Under the pieces are notes generated by a model. The model saw only the letters and a program-made list of their open reading frames with translations. It made no database searches and was not told the DNA's origin. Position numbers and translations under genes: made by a program. A stretch of 64,000 nucleotides of DNA from an uncultured bacterium. GTDB taxonomy: Bacteria > Desulfobacterota > Desulfobaccia > Desulfobaccales > 0-14-0-80-60-11. This document shows positions 25,107-33,892 of the stretch, in pieces; the first letter of the stretch is position 1, and each line of letters begins with the position of its first letter. The stretch covers positions 1 through 64,000 of the forward strand of contig CALEAV010000003.1 of assembly GCA_937943575.1 (NCBI GenBank). The letters are read 5' to 3'.

Positions 25107-25865
25107 TTAATCCCCCTCCCCATTGATCTCCTCCAGAACCTGCCACAGTCGCCTGAGCTTGGGGTGCAGGTGCCACTCCTCCGGCCGGGTGGCGTAGCGC
25201 TCCCCCTCGCCGATGAATTTGTAAAGATACACCACGCAGCCGCGGTATTCCTCCTGGCCGCCGGCCCAGCGGGTGAAGGCGCCGGGGAAGATGCCCGCCA
25301 CCTGCCAGCCGCCGCCGTACTTCAGGATGGAGGTCTGGGTGATGGTGTGCCAGGTCTCCAGAAAGGTGGTGAGGTATTCCGCCCCCGAGGCCTCCGCCAG
25401 GCGGTGCATCATCTCCCCCAGCAGATACATCAGCCCCCGGCGGCGGAACTCCGGATGGGTGGCGGCGAAACTGAACTCGATCTGCAGGTTGCGGTCCATC
25501 TTGGTCATCAGGGTGGCGGCCGCCAGCCGGCCGCTTGGTCTTTCCTCCGCCACCAGCATGAGGCAGGGCTTGCGGCCGGCGTCCTCCTCCCAAGCGTCCT
25601 GCAGGGCCACCCGGGCGGCAATCTCCTCAGGGAACAGGAGAAAATCGTGCACCGAGCCATAAAGTTCCGGATAGGCGGTGCGCCAGAGCTCCGCCGCCGC
25701 CGCCAGGTCCTGCCGCCGGGGGAGCCGGGCCAGGAAGCGGCCGTCCCGGCTCATCTGCGGCTCCGGCCGCACCCACCGGAGCCGTTTCTCCCGGATGGGG
25801 CGGGTTGCACACATGCGGGCCATCTCCCGGAAAGGACGATAAGGGGTCATATCCAGGTATCGCAT
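25107..25865 (-). CDS. GNAT-family acetyltransferase-like protein
   Basis: 252 residues. The central part (LMLVAEERPSGRLAAATLMTKMDRN, then FSFAATHPEFRRRGLMYLLG) has the beta4 strand and the acetyl-CoA pyrophosphate loop HPEFRRRGL of the GNAT fold. A C-terminal part, GGGWQVAGIFPGAFTRW, is conserved-looking but not recognised. ATG at 25865 has GGAGGCCAGGGG upstream; a longer upstream opening lacks support. The substrate is unknown. It is divergent from the sulfur cassette, with 196 bases between. Confidence 0.75.
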   Translation of the reverse strand: MRYLDMTPYRPFREMARMCATRPIREKRLRWVRPEPQMSRDGRFLARLPRRQDLAAAAELWRTAYPELYGSVHDFLLFPEEIAARVALQDAWEEDAGRKPCLMLVAEERPSGRLAAATLMTKMDRNLQIEFSFAATHPEFRRRGLMYLLGEMMHRLAEASGAEYLTTFLETWHTITQTSILKYGGGWQVAGIFPGAFTRWAGGQEEYRGCVVYLYKFIGEGERYATRPEEWHLHPKLRRLWQVLEEINGEGD

Positions 25866-26061
25866 CCCCTGGCCTCCAAGAAGAGGGTGGAATTTCCTCC
25901 GGTTATAAGATAAAAAAAGGCAAAAGCCCAGACGGCCGGCCTGAAGGACATCTTTGGCCGCGCCGGATATGGTGCGCCGGCTCATACCGTCGGCAGGATT
26001 TTTCGGGAATCCCGGGAAACGCCGGAACCGGGCACGCTCAGCCCAGGGAAGGAGAAGACGC

Positions 26062-28116
26062 ATGCGGAGCCGGGACTGTGTTTGGCTGATATTCGCGGTG
26101 CTCTGGTGGGGGGTGATCCCGGGGCCGTTGTCGGCACAGGGCGCGGCCTTAAAGGATGCGGAATCGGCCAGCCATGCCGATACCGCCGCCACCTACCAGG
26201 TCGTCCAGGTCTATTCCTACCCCGGCTACCGCCTGGTGCAGTTCAATCTGGCAGTGCTGTCCCACTACTCCTATCTCCTGGTGAGCGGCAAGGAGGCCCT
26301 GGCGGTGGACCCCGGCCGGGATGTGGACGCCTACCTGGAGTGGTGCAGGAAGGAAGGGGTGAAAATCACCGGGGTCCTCCTCACCCACAACCACGCCGAC
26401 TTTGTGGCTGGCCACCTGGAGCTGGCCAAGGCCGCCGGCTGCCCCATCTATGTGAGCGCCCAGGCCGGGGCCGCCTTCCCGCATAAGCCCCTGAAGGAAG
26501 GGGACACCCTGAAGGTGGGCGAGGCGGTGGTGAAGATCCTGGAGACCCCGGGGCACACCCCGGAAGGCCTGTGCGGGCTGGTGGCCAACAAAGCCAAACC
26601 CCAGGAGCCGCACCTCCTTCTCACCGGGGATACTCTGTTCATCGGCAGCGTGGGCCGGCCGGACCTCATGGGCGGCACGCTCTCGGCCGCCGCCCTGGCG
26701 GGGATGCTCTTCGACACCTGGTGGCAGAAGCTCTCCAAGCTGCCGGACCATTTGGCCCTCTTCCCGGCCCACGGCGCCGGCTCCCTGTGCGGGGTGCACC
26801 TGAGCGATGAGCCCACCTCCACCCTGGGCGTCCAGAAGCAGGTCAACCCGTATCTGAAATACCGCAGCAAAAGCGAGTTCATCGCCGCGGTGCTGGAGGG
26901 GCTGCCCGCCGCGCCGCAGTATTTCCGGCACAACGCCGCCCTGAACAAGAAAGGCCCGGAGCCGGTCAACTGGCAGGCCGGGCCGGTGCTCCTCAAGCCG
27001 GAGGCGGTGCTTGCCGAACCCAAGGAGTTTCAGGTAGTGGACCTGAGGGACGCCAGGGAGTACGCCGCCGGCCACCTTCCCAACGCCCTCAACATCGGCG
27101 TGCGGGGCCGCCTGGAGACCTGGGTGGGCACCATGGTCCCCTGGGGCAGCCGGGTGGTGGTGACGGGCTCACCGGAGGAGGTCCGGGAGGCCTGGCGGCG
27201 GCTGCACCGCATCGGCTACGTGGTCCAGGGGCTGATATGGGAGGAATGGCGCCGGGCCAAGCTCCCCCAGGCCCAGATCGGGCTGATCCCCCCGCAGGAG
27301 CTGCATGCCCGGCTGCAAAAAGGGGAGGCCCCCCTCATTGTGGATGTGCGCCTGCCCCAGGAATGGCAGGCCCTCAGGATCGGCCCCGCCGTCAATCTGC
27401 CCCTGGACCGGCTGGCCGAGCTGGCCCCCCTGAAGCTGGAACCGGAGCAGCCGGTGGTGACGGTGTGCAACTCCGCCTACCGCTCCAGCCTGGCGGCGGG
27501 GGTCCTCAAGCGCCTGGGCTTCAAGCAGGTGGCCAGCCTCGACGGCGGCAGCGAAGCCTGGATCGCCGCAGGGCTGCCCACCCTTGGGCCGGAGGCCGTG
27601 CGGCCGGCCGGGGCGGCGACGCCGGCGGCCGCCAGCCCTCCCCCCGCCGCCGCCCCGCCGCCTCCCCTCCGGGATCTCCGGCTGCCGGAGCGCCTGGCCC
27701 CGGTGGAGCTGAAGCGCCTGCTGGTGGACCTGCCCGGCACCTTTGAGCTGGTGGATCTCCGGCCGCCGGCGGCCTTTGCGGATTATCATCTGCCCGGAGC
27801 CCGCAATGTGGCCATCGAGGAATTGCTGAAGGATCCGGGCCTGCCCACCCGGCCGGGGGCCCTCATCCTGGTGGACCGGGACGGCACCCTGGCCATGGCG
27901 GTGGGGGGCATCCTGAGCCAGAAGACCACCCGTCCCGTCAAGGTGCTGCACGGGGGCCTGGCGGCCTATTGGAGTGAGGTGGAATTCCCCTCGGTGAGCG
28001 GGGCGCCGCCCTCCGGAGCCACCACCCCGGGGATGCGGCCTCCGGAGCCCGTCCCCGCCGCCCCGGCGGCCCCGGCTCCCCCCGCCCCTCCCCGGAGAAA
28101 GCCTGCGGGGTGCTGA
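26062..28116 (+). CDS. CstB-like metallo-beta-lactamase protein with three rhodanese domains
   Basis: 684 residues with an N-terminal signal peptide (residues 1-26). The first ~290 residues are an ETHE1/CstB-type metallo-beta-lactamase domain: LLTHNHADFVAGHLELAK, ETPGHTPEGLCG, LLTGDTLFIGSVGRPDL and FPAHGAGSLCG, as in persulfide dioxygenases. Three rhodanese-like domains follow. The first (VVTGSPEE in the active loop) and third (LVDRDGTLA) lack the catalytic Cys; the middle one has VCNSAYRSS and should be active. The linker before the third and the C-terminus are Pro/Ala-rich. It would handle persulfide or thiosulfate in the periplasm. It overlaps nothing and is followed 1 base later by a YeeE gene. 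GGAG precedes the ATG. Confidence 0.85.
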   Translation: MRSRDCVWLIFAVLWWGVIPGPLSAQGAALKDAESASHADTAATYQVVQVYSYPGYRLVQFNLAVLSHYSYLLVSGKEALAVDPGRDVDAYLEWCRKEGVKITGVLLTHNHADFVAGHLELAKAAGCPIYVSAQAGAAFPHKPLKEGDTLKVGEAVVKILETPGHTPEGLCGLVANKAKPQEPHLLLTGDTLFIGSVGRPDLMGGTLSAAALAGMLFDTWWQKLSKLPDHLALFPAHGAGSLCGVHLSDEPTSTLGVQKQVNPYLKYRSKSEFIAAVLEGLPAAPQYFRHNAALNKKGPEPVNWQAGPVLLKPEAVLAEPKEFQVVDLRDAREYAAGHLPNALNIGVRGRLETWVGTMVPWGSRVVVTGSPEEVREAWRRLHRIGYVVQGLIWEEWRRAKLPQAQIGLIPPQELHARLQKGEAPLIVDVRLPQEWQALRIGPAVNLPLDRLAELAPLKLEPEQPVVTVCNSAYRSSLAAGVLKRLGFKQVASLDGGSEAWIAAGLPTLGPEAVRPAGAATPAAASPPPAAAPPPPLRDLRLPERLAPVELKRLLVDLPGTFELVDLRPPAAFADYHLPGARNVAIEELLKDPGLPTRPGALILVDRDGTLAMAVGGILSQKTTRPVKVLHGGLAAYWSEVEFPSVSGAPPSGATTPGMRPPEPVPAAPAAPAPPAPPRRKPAGC

Positions 28117-28117
28117 G

Positions 28118-28630
28118 ATGACTCCTTCCGGCAAACCCCCCATGAACCCCTACGCGGCAGGGGTGTTTCTGGGCTTGGTGCTGACGGCCTCGTATGCCGT
28201 GCTGGGCGCAGGCTTGGGGGCCTCCGGCGGCCTGGCCCGCCTGGCCGCGGCCCTCTCCCACCTGGCGGCCCCGGCCCGCACTCAGGCCAGCGCCTACTTC
28301 GGGGCCTGGGCGCCCCATTACCTCTCCTACTACCTGGTCTTTATGCTCCTGGGCATCTTGGTGGGGGGCTTTCTCTCCGCTGCGGCGGCGGGGCGGCTCC
28401 AGCCCGGCCTGGAGCGGGGCCCCGGCTGCCCGGCGGCGAAGCGGGCCTTTCTGGCCCTCACCGGCGGGGTGCTGGTGGGCTTTGCCAGCCGGCTGGCCCA
28501 GGGCTGCACCTCCGGCCAGGCCCTGAGCGGCGGCGCGCTGCTCCTCACCGGCAGCCTCATCTTCATGGCCGCCCTGTTTGCCGCCGGGTTTGCGGTGGCC
28601 CGTTTTTTCCGGGGGCAATGGTATGCTTAG
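28118..28630 (+). CDS. YeeE/YedE (TsuA-type) transporter half
   Basis: 170 residues with about four membrane helices. The diagnostic motif GFASRLAQGCTSGQALSGGA matches the YeeE/YedE family, whose best known member, TsuA, takes up thiosulfate through a Cys relay that includes such CTSG loops. It is half-size, and the adjacent downstream gene supplies another YeeE half. The start codon follows the stop of the MBL-rhodanese gene by one base. It may form a two-part transporter with its neighbour. Substrate (thiosulfate, sulfide or selenium species) is inference. Confidence 0.82.
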   Translation: MTPSGKPPMNPYAAGVFLGLVLTASYAVLGAGLGASGGLARLAAALSHLAAPARTQASAYFGAWAPHYLSYYLVFMLLGILVGGFLSAAAAGRLQPGLERGPGCPAAKRAFLALTGGVLVGFASRLAQGCTSGQALSGGALLLTGSLIFMAALFAAGFAVARFFRGQWYA

Positions 28631-30614
28631 CACCTTCTATGGCACCGACCGGCTGGACAGCCCCGCGGCCTGGGCCGCCGCCTTCGTGCTGGGAGTGCTC
28701 TTCGGGGTGGCCCTGGAGCGGGCGGGCTTCGGCAGCTCCCGGCGGCTGGCGGCCGTCTTTTATCTGGACGACCTGGCGGTCATCAAGGTGATGTTCACCG
28801 CCCTGGTGACCGCCCTGCTGGGCCTCGTGATCCTCACTGGCAGCGGCCTGTTGCCCCCCGACCAGCTCTTTTATCTCCCCACCGTCTACGGCGCCCACCT
28901 GCTGGGCGGCCTCATCCTGGGGGCCGGCTTCGCCATGGGCGGCTGGTGCCCGGGCACCGCGGCGGTGGGCCTGGCCTCCGGCAAGCTGGATGCCCTGCTG
29001 TTTCTGGCGGGGGGGATTGCCGGCTGCATCCTCTACAACGAGCTCTTCCCCTGGCTTCAGCCCCTGGCCGTCTGGGGCGAGGCCGGGGTGGATTTCCTCT
29101 ACCCGCACCTGGGCCTGAGCCAGGGGGCCGCCGCCTTCTATGTCAGCCTGCTGGCGGTCCTGGCCTTCTGGGGTTGCGAGATCCTGGAGCACCGCCGGGG
29201 GGTGGGGGGCAGACTGCTGAGCGGGCGCTTCCTGCCCACTTTCAGCCTGGCCCTGCTGGCCGCGGCGGCGGTGGCCTACCTGGTGGCGCCGGTGGACATG
29301 GCGCCGGTGAGCGCCGCCGGCCCCTCCCGGGAGGCGGAGCTCCTGGCCCGGATTGAGGCCGGGGCCGATCATCTCGAGCCGGAGGACCTGGCCGACCGGC
29401 TGCTGGCCCGGGAACCGGGCCTGGTGGTGGCGGATGTCCGGAGCGAAGCGGAGTACCAGGCCTTTCATATCCGGGGGGCCCTCCATGCGCCTCTCCCCCA
29501 GGTGCACGAGATCCTGGCGCCTTACAAGAACAAGGGGCGCATTGTCCTCTACTCCGGGGGCATGACCCATGCCGCCCAGGCCCGGGACTCCCTGGCCCGG
29601 CAGGGGTTTCGCAATGTTTACCTCCTCAGCGAGGGCCTGGCGGGTTTCCGGGAGCGGGTGCTCAAGCCCGTCTCTCTCAGAGACGAGCCCCTGGATCCGG
29701 AGAAGGCCGCCCGCATCAACGCTTGGCGGGCCTTCTTCCTGGCCGCTCCGGCGGCTGTCGGGCCGGAGCCGGCGGAGATGCCCCAGCCCCTTCCCGGCCT
29801 CATCGAGACGGAGTGGCTGGCCCAGCACCTGGGCAAACCCTGGCTCAAGATCATCGACCTGCGCAGCCAGCCGGAATACAACACCGGGCACATTCCCGGA
29901 GCCGTCTACCTGAACTATGACAGCCTGAGGGGGGTGGTGGGGGGCGTGTCCTCCATGCTCCTCCCCGCGGAGCTGCTGGCGGGTCACTTCTCCCTGTTGG
30001 GCATCACCCCCCGGGACCTGGTGGTGCTGGTGCCGGGGGAAAGGATGCACGACGCCACCCTGGTGGGCATGGCGGCGGAGCGCCTGGGGCACCGGCGCTA
30101 TGCCATTGTGCAGGGGGGCATGGCCAAGTGGCTGAAGGAGAAGCGGCCTCTCACCACCGCCCTGCCGGCGGCCGCCCCTCCCAGCTACTATCCCGTCAAT
30201 CCCGGCGCCGATGATTTCACCGTGGAGGCCCACACCGTGCTGGAGGCCAGCCGGACGGGACGGCCCCTGATCCTGGATGTGCGGCCGGTGGAATACTTCC
30301 GGGGGGAAAAATCCGAGGAAGCCCGGGCCGGCCATATCCCCGGGGCCAAAAACCGGCCCTTCAGCGAGGATGTGGCGGCGGGCCCCGAGGGGATCTTCTT
30401 CAAGCCGGCGGCGGAGCTGGCCGCGGCCTATGCCCGGCTGCTCCTGGACAAAGAGGCGCCGGTGATCGTCCACTGCCGCACCGGCCATCAGGCCAGCCAG
30501 ACCTTCTTTGTCCTGAAGCGCCTGCTGGGCTACCGGAACGTCAAGTATTACGATGCCGGCTGGAGCGAATGGGCCTCCCGGCCGGAGCTGCCGGTGGCCG
30601 CGGCGGGGAAGTGA
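28623..30614 (+). CDS. YeeE transporter half fused to three rhodanese domains
   Basis: 663 residues. The first ~220 form a YeeE/YedE half with membrane helices and the motif GAGFAMGGWCPGTAAVGLA. Three rhodanese-like domains follow. In the first the active loop reads LYSGGMTHAA and in the second LVPGERMHDA, both without Cys. The third has VHCRTGHQAS, with Cys, and should be active. The ATG at 28623 overlaps the previous gene's stop by 8 bases. Together with the upstream genes this is a sulfur uptake and sulfane-sulfur transfer cassette. The soluble part could face either side of the membrane. Confidence 0.85.
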   Translation: MLSTFYGTDRLDSPAAWAAAFVLGVLFGVALERAGFGSSRRLAAVFYLDDLAVIKVMFTALVTALLGLVILTGSGLLPPDQLFYLPTVYGAHLLGGLILGAGFAMGGWCPGTAAVGLASGKLDALLFLAGGIAGCILYNELFPWLQPLAVWGEAGVDFLYPHLGLSQGAAAFYVSLLAVLAFWGCEILEHRRGVGGRLLSGRFLPTFSLALLAAAAVAYLVAPVDMAPVSAAGPSREAELLARIEAGADHLEPEDLADRLLAREPGLVVADVRSEAEYQAFHIRGALHAPLPQVHEILAPYKNKGRIVLYSGGMTHAAQARDSLARQGFRNVYLLSEGLAGFRERVLKPVSLRDEPLDPEKAARINAWRAFFLAAPAAVGPEPAEMPQPLPGLIETEWLAQHLGKPWLKIIDLRSQPEYNTGHIPGAVYLNYDSLRGVVGGVSSMLLPAELLAGHFSLLGITPRDLVVLVPGERMHDATLVGMAAERLGHRRYAIVQGGMAKWLKEKRPLTTALPAAAPPSYYPVNPGADDFTVEAHTVLEASRTGRPLILDVRPVEYFRGEKSEEARAGHIPGAKNRPFSEDVAAGPEGIFFKPAAELAAAYARLLLDKEAPVIVHCRTGHQASQTFFVLKRLLGYRNVKYYDAGWSEWASRPELPVAAAGK

Positions 30615-30616
30615 CC

Positions 30617-30862
30617 ATGCGGGACGACGCGGTGGTGCTGGAGGTCTTCCCCAGCCGCCTCCTGGCGGAGATGGCGGCCCAGCTCCTGGCCCAGGAGGGC
30701 ATCGACTGCCTGATTCTGGCCGATGATGCCGGGGGCGCTTATCCCCCCCTGCAGGCCATCCGGGGGGTCCGGCTCCTGGTGGATGCCGCGGATGCCTTCC
30801 GGGCCCGGCAGCTTCTGGAGGCTGCCCCCCTGCCGGAGGAAGACATCCCTCCGCCTGACTGA
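30617..30862 (+). CDS. DUF2007-type small protein
   Basis: 81 residues. VVLEVFPSRLLAEMAAQLL and EEGIDCLILADDAGG with GVRLLVDAADAFRARQLL match the short DUF2007 (putative signal-transducing) domain, which resembles a small alpha-beta sandwich that may bind a ligand. The ATG is 2 bases after the stop of the YeeE-rhodanese gene, so it belongs to the sulfur operon. Its role there is not known. Confidence 0.75.
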   Translation: MRDDAVVLEVFPSRLLAEMAAQLLAQEGIDCLILADDAGGAYPPLQAIRGVRLLVDAADAFRARQLLEAAPLPEEDIPPPD

Positions 30863-30948
30863 GCCTGGGCCGGCAAGGGACCCTCGGGGACAGTCGCCGA
30901 CCCTCTTAAACGGCGGCTTTTCCAGCAAATTCGCTTCAGGGAGACGGC

Positions 30949-32364
30949 ATGCTCTTTCAGGGCTGTGAAATCGGGGTGGCGGGCCTGGGCGTCATGGGCC
31001 GCAATCTGGCCCTCAATCTGGATGACCATGGCGTGGAGGTGGCGGTCTACAACCGCACCCCGGACAGAACCCGGGAGTTCCTGGCCAACGAGGCCGCCGG
31101 CCGGCGCATCCGGGGGGCCTACGACCTGAAGGAATTCGTGGGGCTGCTGCGCAAACCCCGGGCGCTCCTTCTCATGGTCAAGGCCGGGCCGCCGGTGGAC
31201 CAGATGCTCCGGGAACTCCTGCCCCTGCTGGAGGCCGGGGACCTGGTCATCGATGGCGGCAACTCCCACTTCACCGACACCGCCCGCCGGGAGCGCATCC
31301 TGGCCAAAAAGGGTCTCCTGTACCTGGGGTTGGGGGTCTCCGGGGGCGAAAAGGGGGCCCGCTTCGGCCCCAGCCTCATGCCCGGGGGGGCCCGCAAGGG
31401 CTATGACCGGGTGGAGCCCTTCCTCACCGCCATCGCCGCCCAGGTGAACGGCGAGCCCTGTGTCACTTATCTTGGCACCGGCGCCGCCGGCCACTACGTC
31501 AAGATGGTGCATAACGGCATCGAGTATGCCCTCATGCAGCTGTTGGCGGAGTGCTATGACCTCCTGAAGCGGGGGCTGGGCTTCACCGCCCCGGAGCTGG
31601 CCCGGGTGTTCGACTCCTGGCAGCAGGGGCGCCTGCAGTCCTTCCTGGTGGAAATCACTGCCAACATCTTCCGGAGACAGGACGACCTCACCGGCCAGCC
31701 CCTGGTGGAGCTGATCCTGGACGCTGCCGGCGCCAAGGGCACCGGCAAGTGGTCCTCCTGGGACGCCATGGACCTCATGGTACCCACCCCCACCATCGAC
31801 GTGGCGGTGACCATGCGGGACCTGTCCGCCCACCGGGAGGAGCGCCAGGAGATCGCCCGCCTCCTGGGCCCGCCGGCGCCCCAGGATCAGGTGGAGCGGG
31901 AAGAATTCCTGCGCCGGCTGGAAAACGCCTTTTTCGCCGCCATGGTGGTCTCCTACGCCCAGGGGCTGGCCCAGATCCGGCAGGCCTCCCTGGCCTATCA
32001 CTTCGGGGTCAATCTGGAGGCGGTGGCCCGGGTCTGGCGTGGCGGCTGCATCATCCGGGCCCGCCTGCTGGAGGACATCCGCAGCGCCCTGCAGATCCGC
32101 TCAGACCTCCCCAACCTGCTCCTCGACCCCCATCTGGGGGAGATGGTGCGAGCCTGTGAGGCGGACTGGCGGGCGGTGGTGAGCCAGGCCGTCTCCTGGG
32201 GTCTGCCGGCGCCGGCCTTCATGGTCTCCCTGGCCTACTACGACGCCTTCCGCAGCCCCTGGCTGCCCGCCAACCTCATCCAGGCGCAGCGGGATTACTT
32301 CGGGGCCCACACCTACGAGAGGGTGGACCGCCCCGGCACCTTCCACACCGACTGGGAGGAGTAA
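30949..32364 (+). CDS. gnd: 6-phosphogluconate dehydrogenase
   Basis: 471 residues, the usual length. The N-terminal Rossmann motif GVAGLGVMGRNLALNL is followed by YNRT, DGGNSHFTDTARR, VSGGEKGARFGPSLMPGG (substrate loop) and KMVHNGIEYALMQLLAE with the catalytic Lys-x-x-x-Asn. It oxidatively decarboxylates 6-phosphogluconate to ribulose 5-phosphate. The YNRT sequence after the second strand suggests NADP+ use, as in most family members. AGGGAGACGGC precedes the ATG. It is the first of four oxidative pentose phosphate genes. Confidence 0.96.
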   Translation: MLFQGCEIGVAGLGVMGRNLALNLDDHGVEVAVYNRTPDRTREFLANEAAGRRIRGAYDLKEFVGLLRKPRALLLMVKAGPPVDQMLRELLPLLEAGDLVIDGGNSHFTDTARRERILAKKGLLYLGLGVSGGEKGARFGPSLMPGGARKGYDRVEPFLTAIAAQVNGEPCVTYLGTGAAGHYVKMVHNGIEYALMQLLAECYDLLKRGLGFTAPELARVFDSWQQGRLQSFLVEITANIFRRQDDLTGQPLVELILDAAGAKGTGKWSSWDAMDLMVPTPTIDVAVTMRDLSAHREERQEIARLLGPPAPQDQVEREEFLRRLENAFFAAMVVSYAQGLAQIRQASLAYHFGVNLEAVARVWRGGCIIRARLLEDIRSALQIRSDLPNLLLDPHLGEMVRACEADWRAVVSQAVSWGLPAPAFMVSLAYYDAFRSPWLPANLIQAQRDYFGAHTYERVDRPGTFHTDWEE

Positions 32365-32382
32365 GCGGCAGGGGAGGGGGGC

Positions 32383-33168
32383 ATGTCCGGGAGGGGGGCG
32401 ACGGGCGAAGAGGTGCCGGGCGGCAGGCAGGTCAGGGTGGAGGTCTTCCCGGATAGTGAGCGGCTGAGCGCCGCCGCCGCCTCCCTGGTGGCGGCCCAGG
32501 CGATCGAAGCCATCCGCGCCCGGGGGCGCTTTTTGTGGGCCCTGGCCGGCGGCACCACCCCGGCCCGCACCTATGAGCGCCTGGCTGAGCCCCCTCACCG
32601 GGAGCAGATCGACTGGGGAAAGGTGGAGGTCTTCTTCGGGGATGAGCGCTGCGTGCCCCCGGCGGATCCCCGGAGCAACTACCGGCTGGCCGAGGAGAAG
32701 CTCATCTCCCGGGTGCCTCTGCCGGCGGCCCAGGTGCACCGCCTGGCCTGCGCAAGCGACCCGGAGGGGGAGGCCCGGCGGTACGAGGGCCTGCTGCGGC
32801 GCACGTTCCAGGGACGGCCCTGGGGTTTTGATCTGGCGCTTCTGGGTTTGGGCGCCGATGGCCATACCGCCTCCCTCTTCCCGGGGCTGCTGCCCCCTGC
32901 CGGACCATGGGTGGCGGTGGTGGCCCGGCCCGGGGAGGACTTCCGGCGCCTCACCCTCACCCCGGCGGCCCTGAATCAGAGCCGCCTCCTGGTCTTTCTG
33001 GTGACCGGCCGGGAAAAGGCCGAGGCCCTGCAAGCGGTGCTGAAAGGTGAGGAGGCGATGGCCGATTCGCCGGTGCCTCTGCTCAGGCCCCGGGCCGGGG
33101 AGATCCTTTGGCTGGCGGACCGGCAGGCCGCGGCCTTGCTGCCCCTGGATTGGACGCCCTTTCGATAA
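32383..33168 (+). CDS. pgl: 6-phosphogluconolactonase
   Basis: 261 residues. ALAGGTTPARTYERL, FFGDERCVPPADPRSNYRL and LLGLGADGHTASLFPG are the hallmark motifs of the SOL/DevB-type lactonase, which hydrolyses 6-phosphoglucono-lactone. It follows gnd by 18 bases and is preceded by GGGGAGGGGGGC. Active-site Asp, Arg and His positions all look intact. Confidence 0.94.
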   Translation: MSGRGATGEEVPGGRQVRVEVFPDSERLSAAAASLVAAQAIEAIRARGRFLWALAGGTTPARTYERLAEPPHREQIDWGKVEVFFGDERCVPPADPRSNYRLAEEKLISRVPLPAAQVHRLACASDPEGEARRYEGLLRRTFQGRPWGFDLALLGLGADGHTASLFPGLLPPAGPWVAVVARPGEDFRRLTLTPAALNQSRLLVFLVTGREKAEALQAVLKGEEAMADSPVPLLRPRAGEILWLADRQAAALLPLDWTPFR

Positions 33169-33181
33169 AGAGTGATTGCCC

Positions 33182-33892
33182 ATGAAACACCTGATCTCCG
33201 CCTCCATCCTCTCCGCCGACTTCGGCCGCCTGGCGGAGGAGATCCACCGGGCTGAGGAGGCCGGGGTGGACTGGATCCACGTGGACGTCATGGACGGCCA
33301 CTTTGTCCCCAACCTCACCATCGGCGTGCCGGTGGTAAAGGCCATCCGCAAATGCACCCGCCTGCCGTTGGATGTGCACCTGATGATCAGCAACCCGGAG
33401 CAGTATCTGGAGGCCTATGTGGACGCCGGGGCCGACTGGCTGGGCATCCACGTGGAGGCCGCCGTGCACCTGGAGCGCCAGGTGGCCCGCATCCGGGAGC
33501 TGGGGGCCAAGGCCACCGTCACCCTCAACCCCGCCACCTCCCTCACCACCCTGGACGTCATCCTCCCGGAGGTGGACATGGTGCTCCTCATGACCGTCAA
33601 TCCGGGCTTCAGCGGCCAGAAGTTCATCCCCGCCACCCTCCCCAAGATCCGGCGGCTGAGACAGATGATCGATGAGCAGGGCCTCAAGGTGCTCCTGGAG
33701 GTGGACGGCGGGGTGCACCGGGACACCATTGCGGCCATCGCCGCCGCCGGTGCCGATGTCATTGTCTCCGGCTCCGGCATCTTCAATGACCATGATATCC
33801 GGGACAACGTCCGCTTCTTGCGGGAGGCCCTGGCCCGCCACGGCCGCCGGGAGGGAAATTCAGGCTTGGGGGTGACACATGCCCGCGGCTGA
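33182..33892 (+). CDS. rpe: ribulose-phosphate 3-epimerase
   Basis: 236 residues, a TIM-barrel epimerase. SASILSADFGRL, DWIHVDVMDGHFVPNLTIG, LMTVNPGFSGQKF and LEVDGGV with GSGIF are all diagnostic, including the metal-binding His and Asp residues. It converts ribulose 5-phosphate to xylulose 5-phosphate. I chose the ATG at 33182; a TTG at 33176 is also in frame. It overlaps zwf by 14 bases. Confidence 0.95.
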   Translation: MKHLISASILSADFGRLAEEIHRAEEAGVDWIHVDVMDGHFVPNLTIGVPVVKAIRKCTRLPLDVHLMISNPEQYLEAYVDAGADWLGIHVEAAVHLERQVARIRELGAKATVTLNPATSLTTLDVILPEVDMVLLMTVNPGFSGQKFIPATLPKIRRLRQMIDEQGLKVLLEVDGGVHRDTIAAIAAAGADVIVSGSGIFNDHDIRDNVRFLREALARHGRREGNSGLGVTHARG

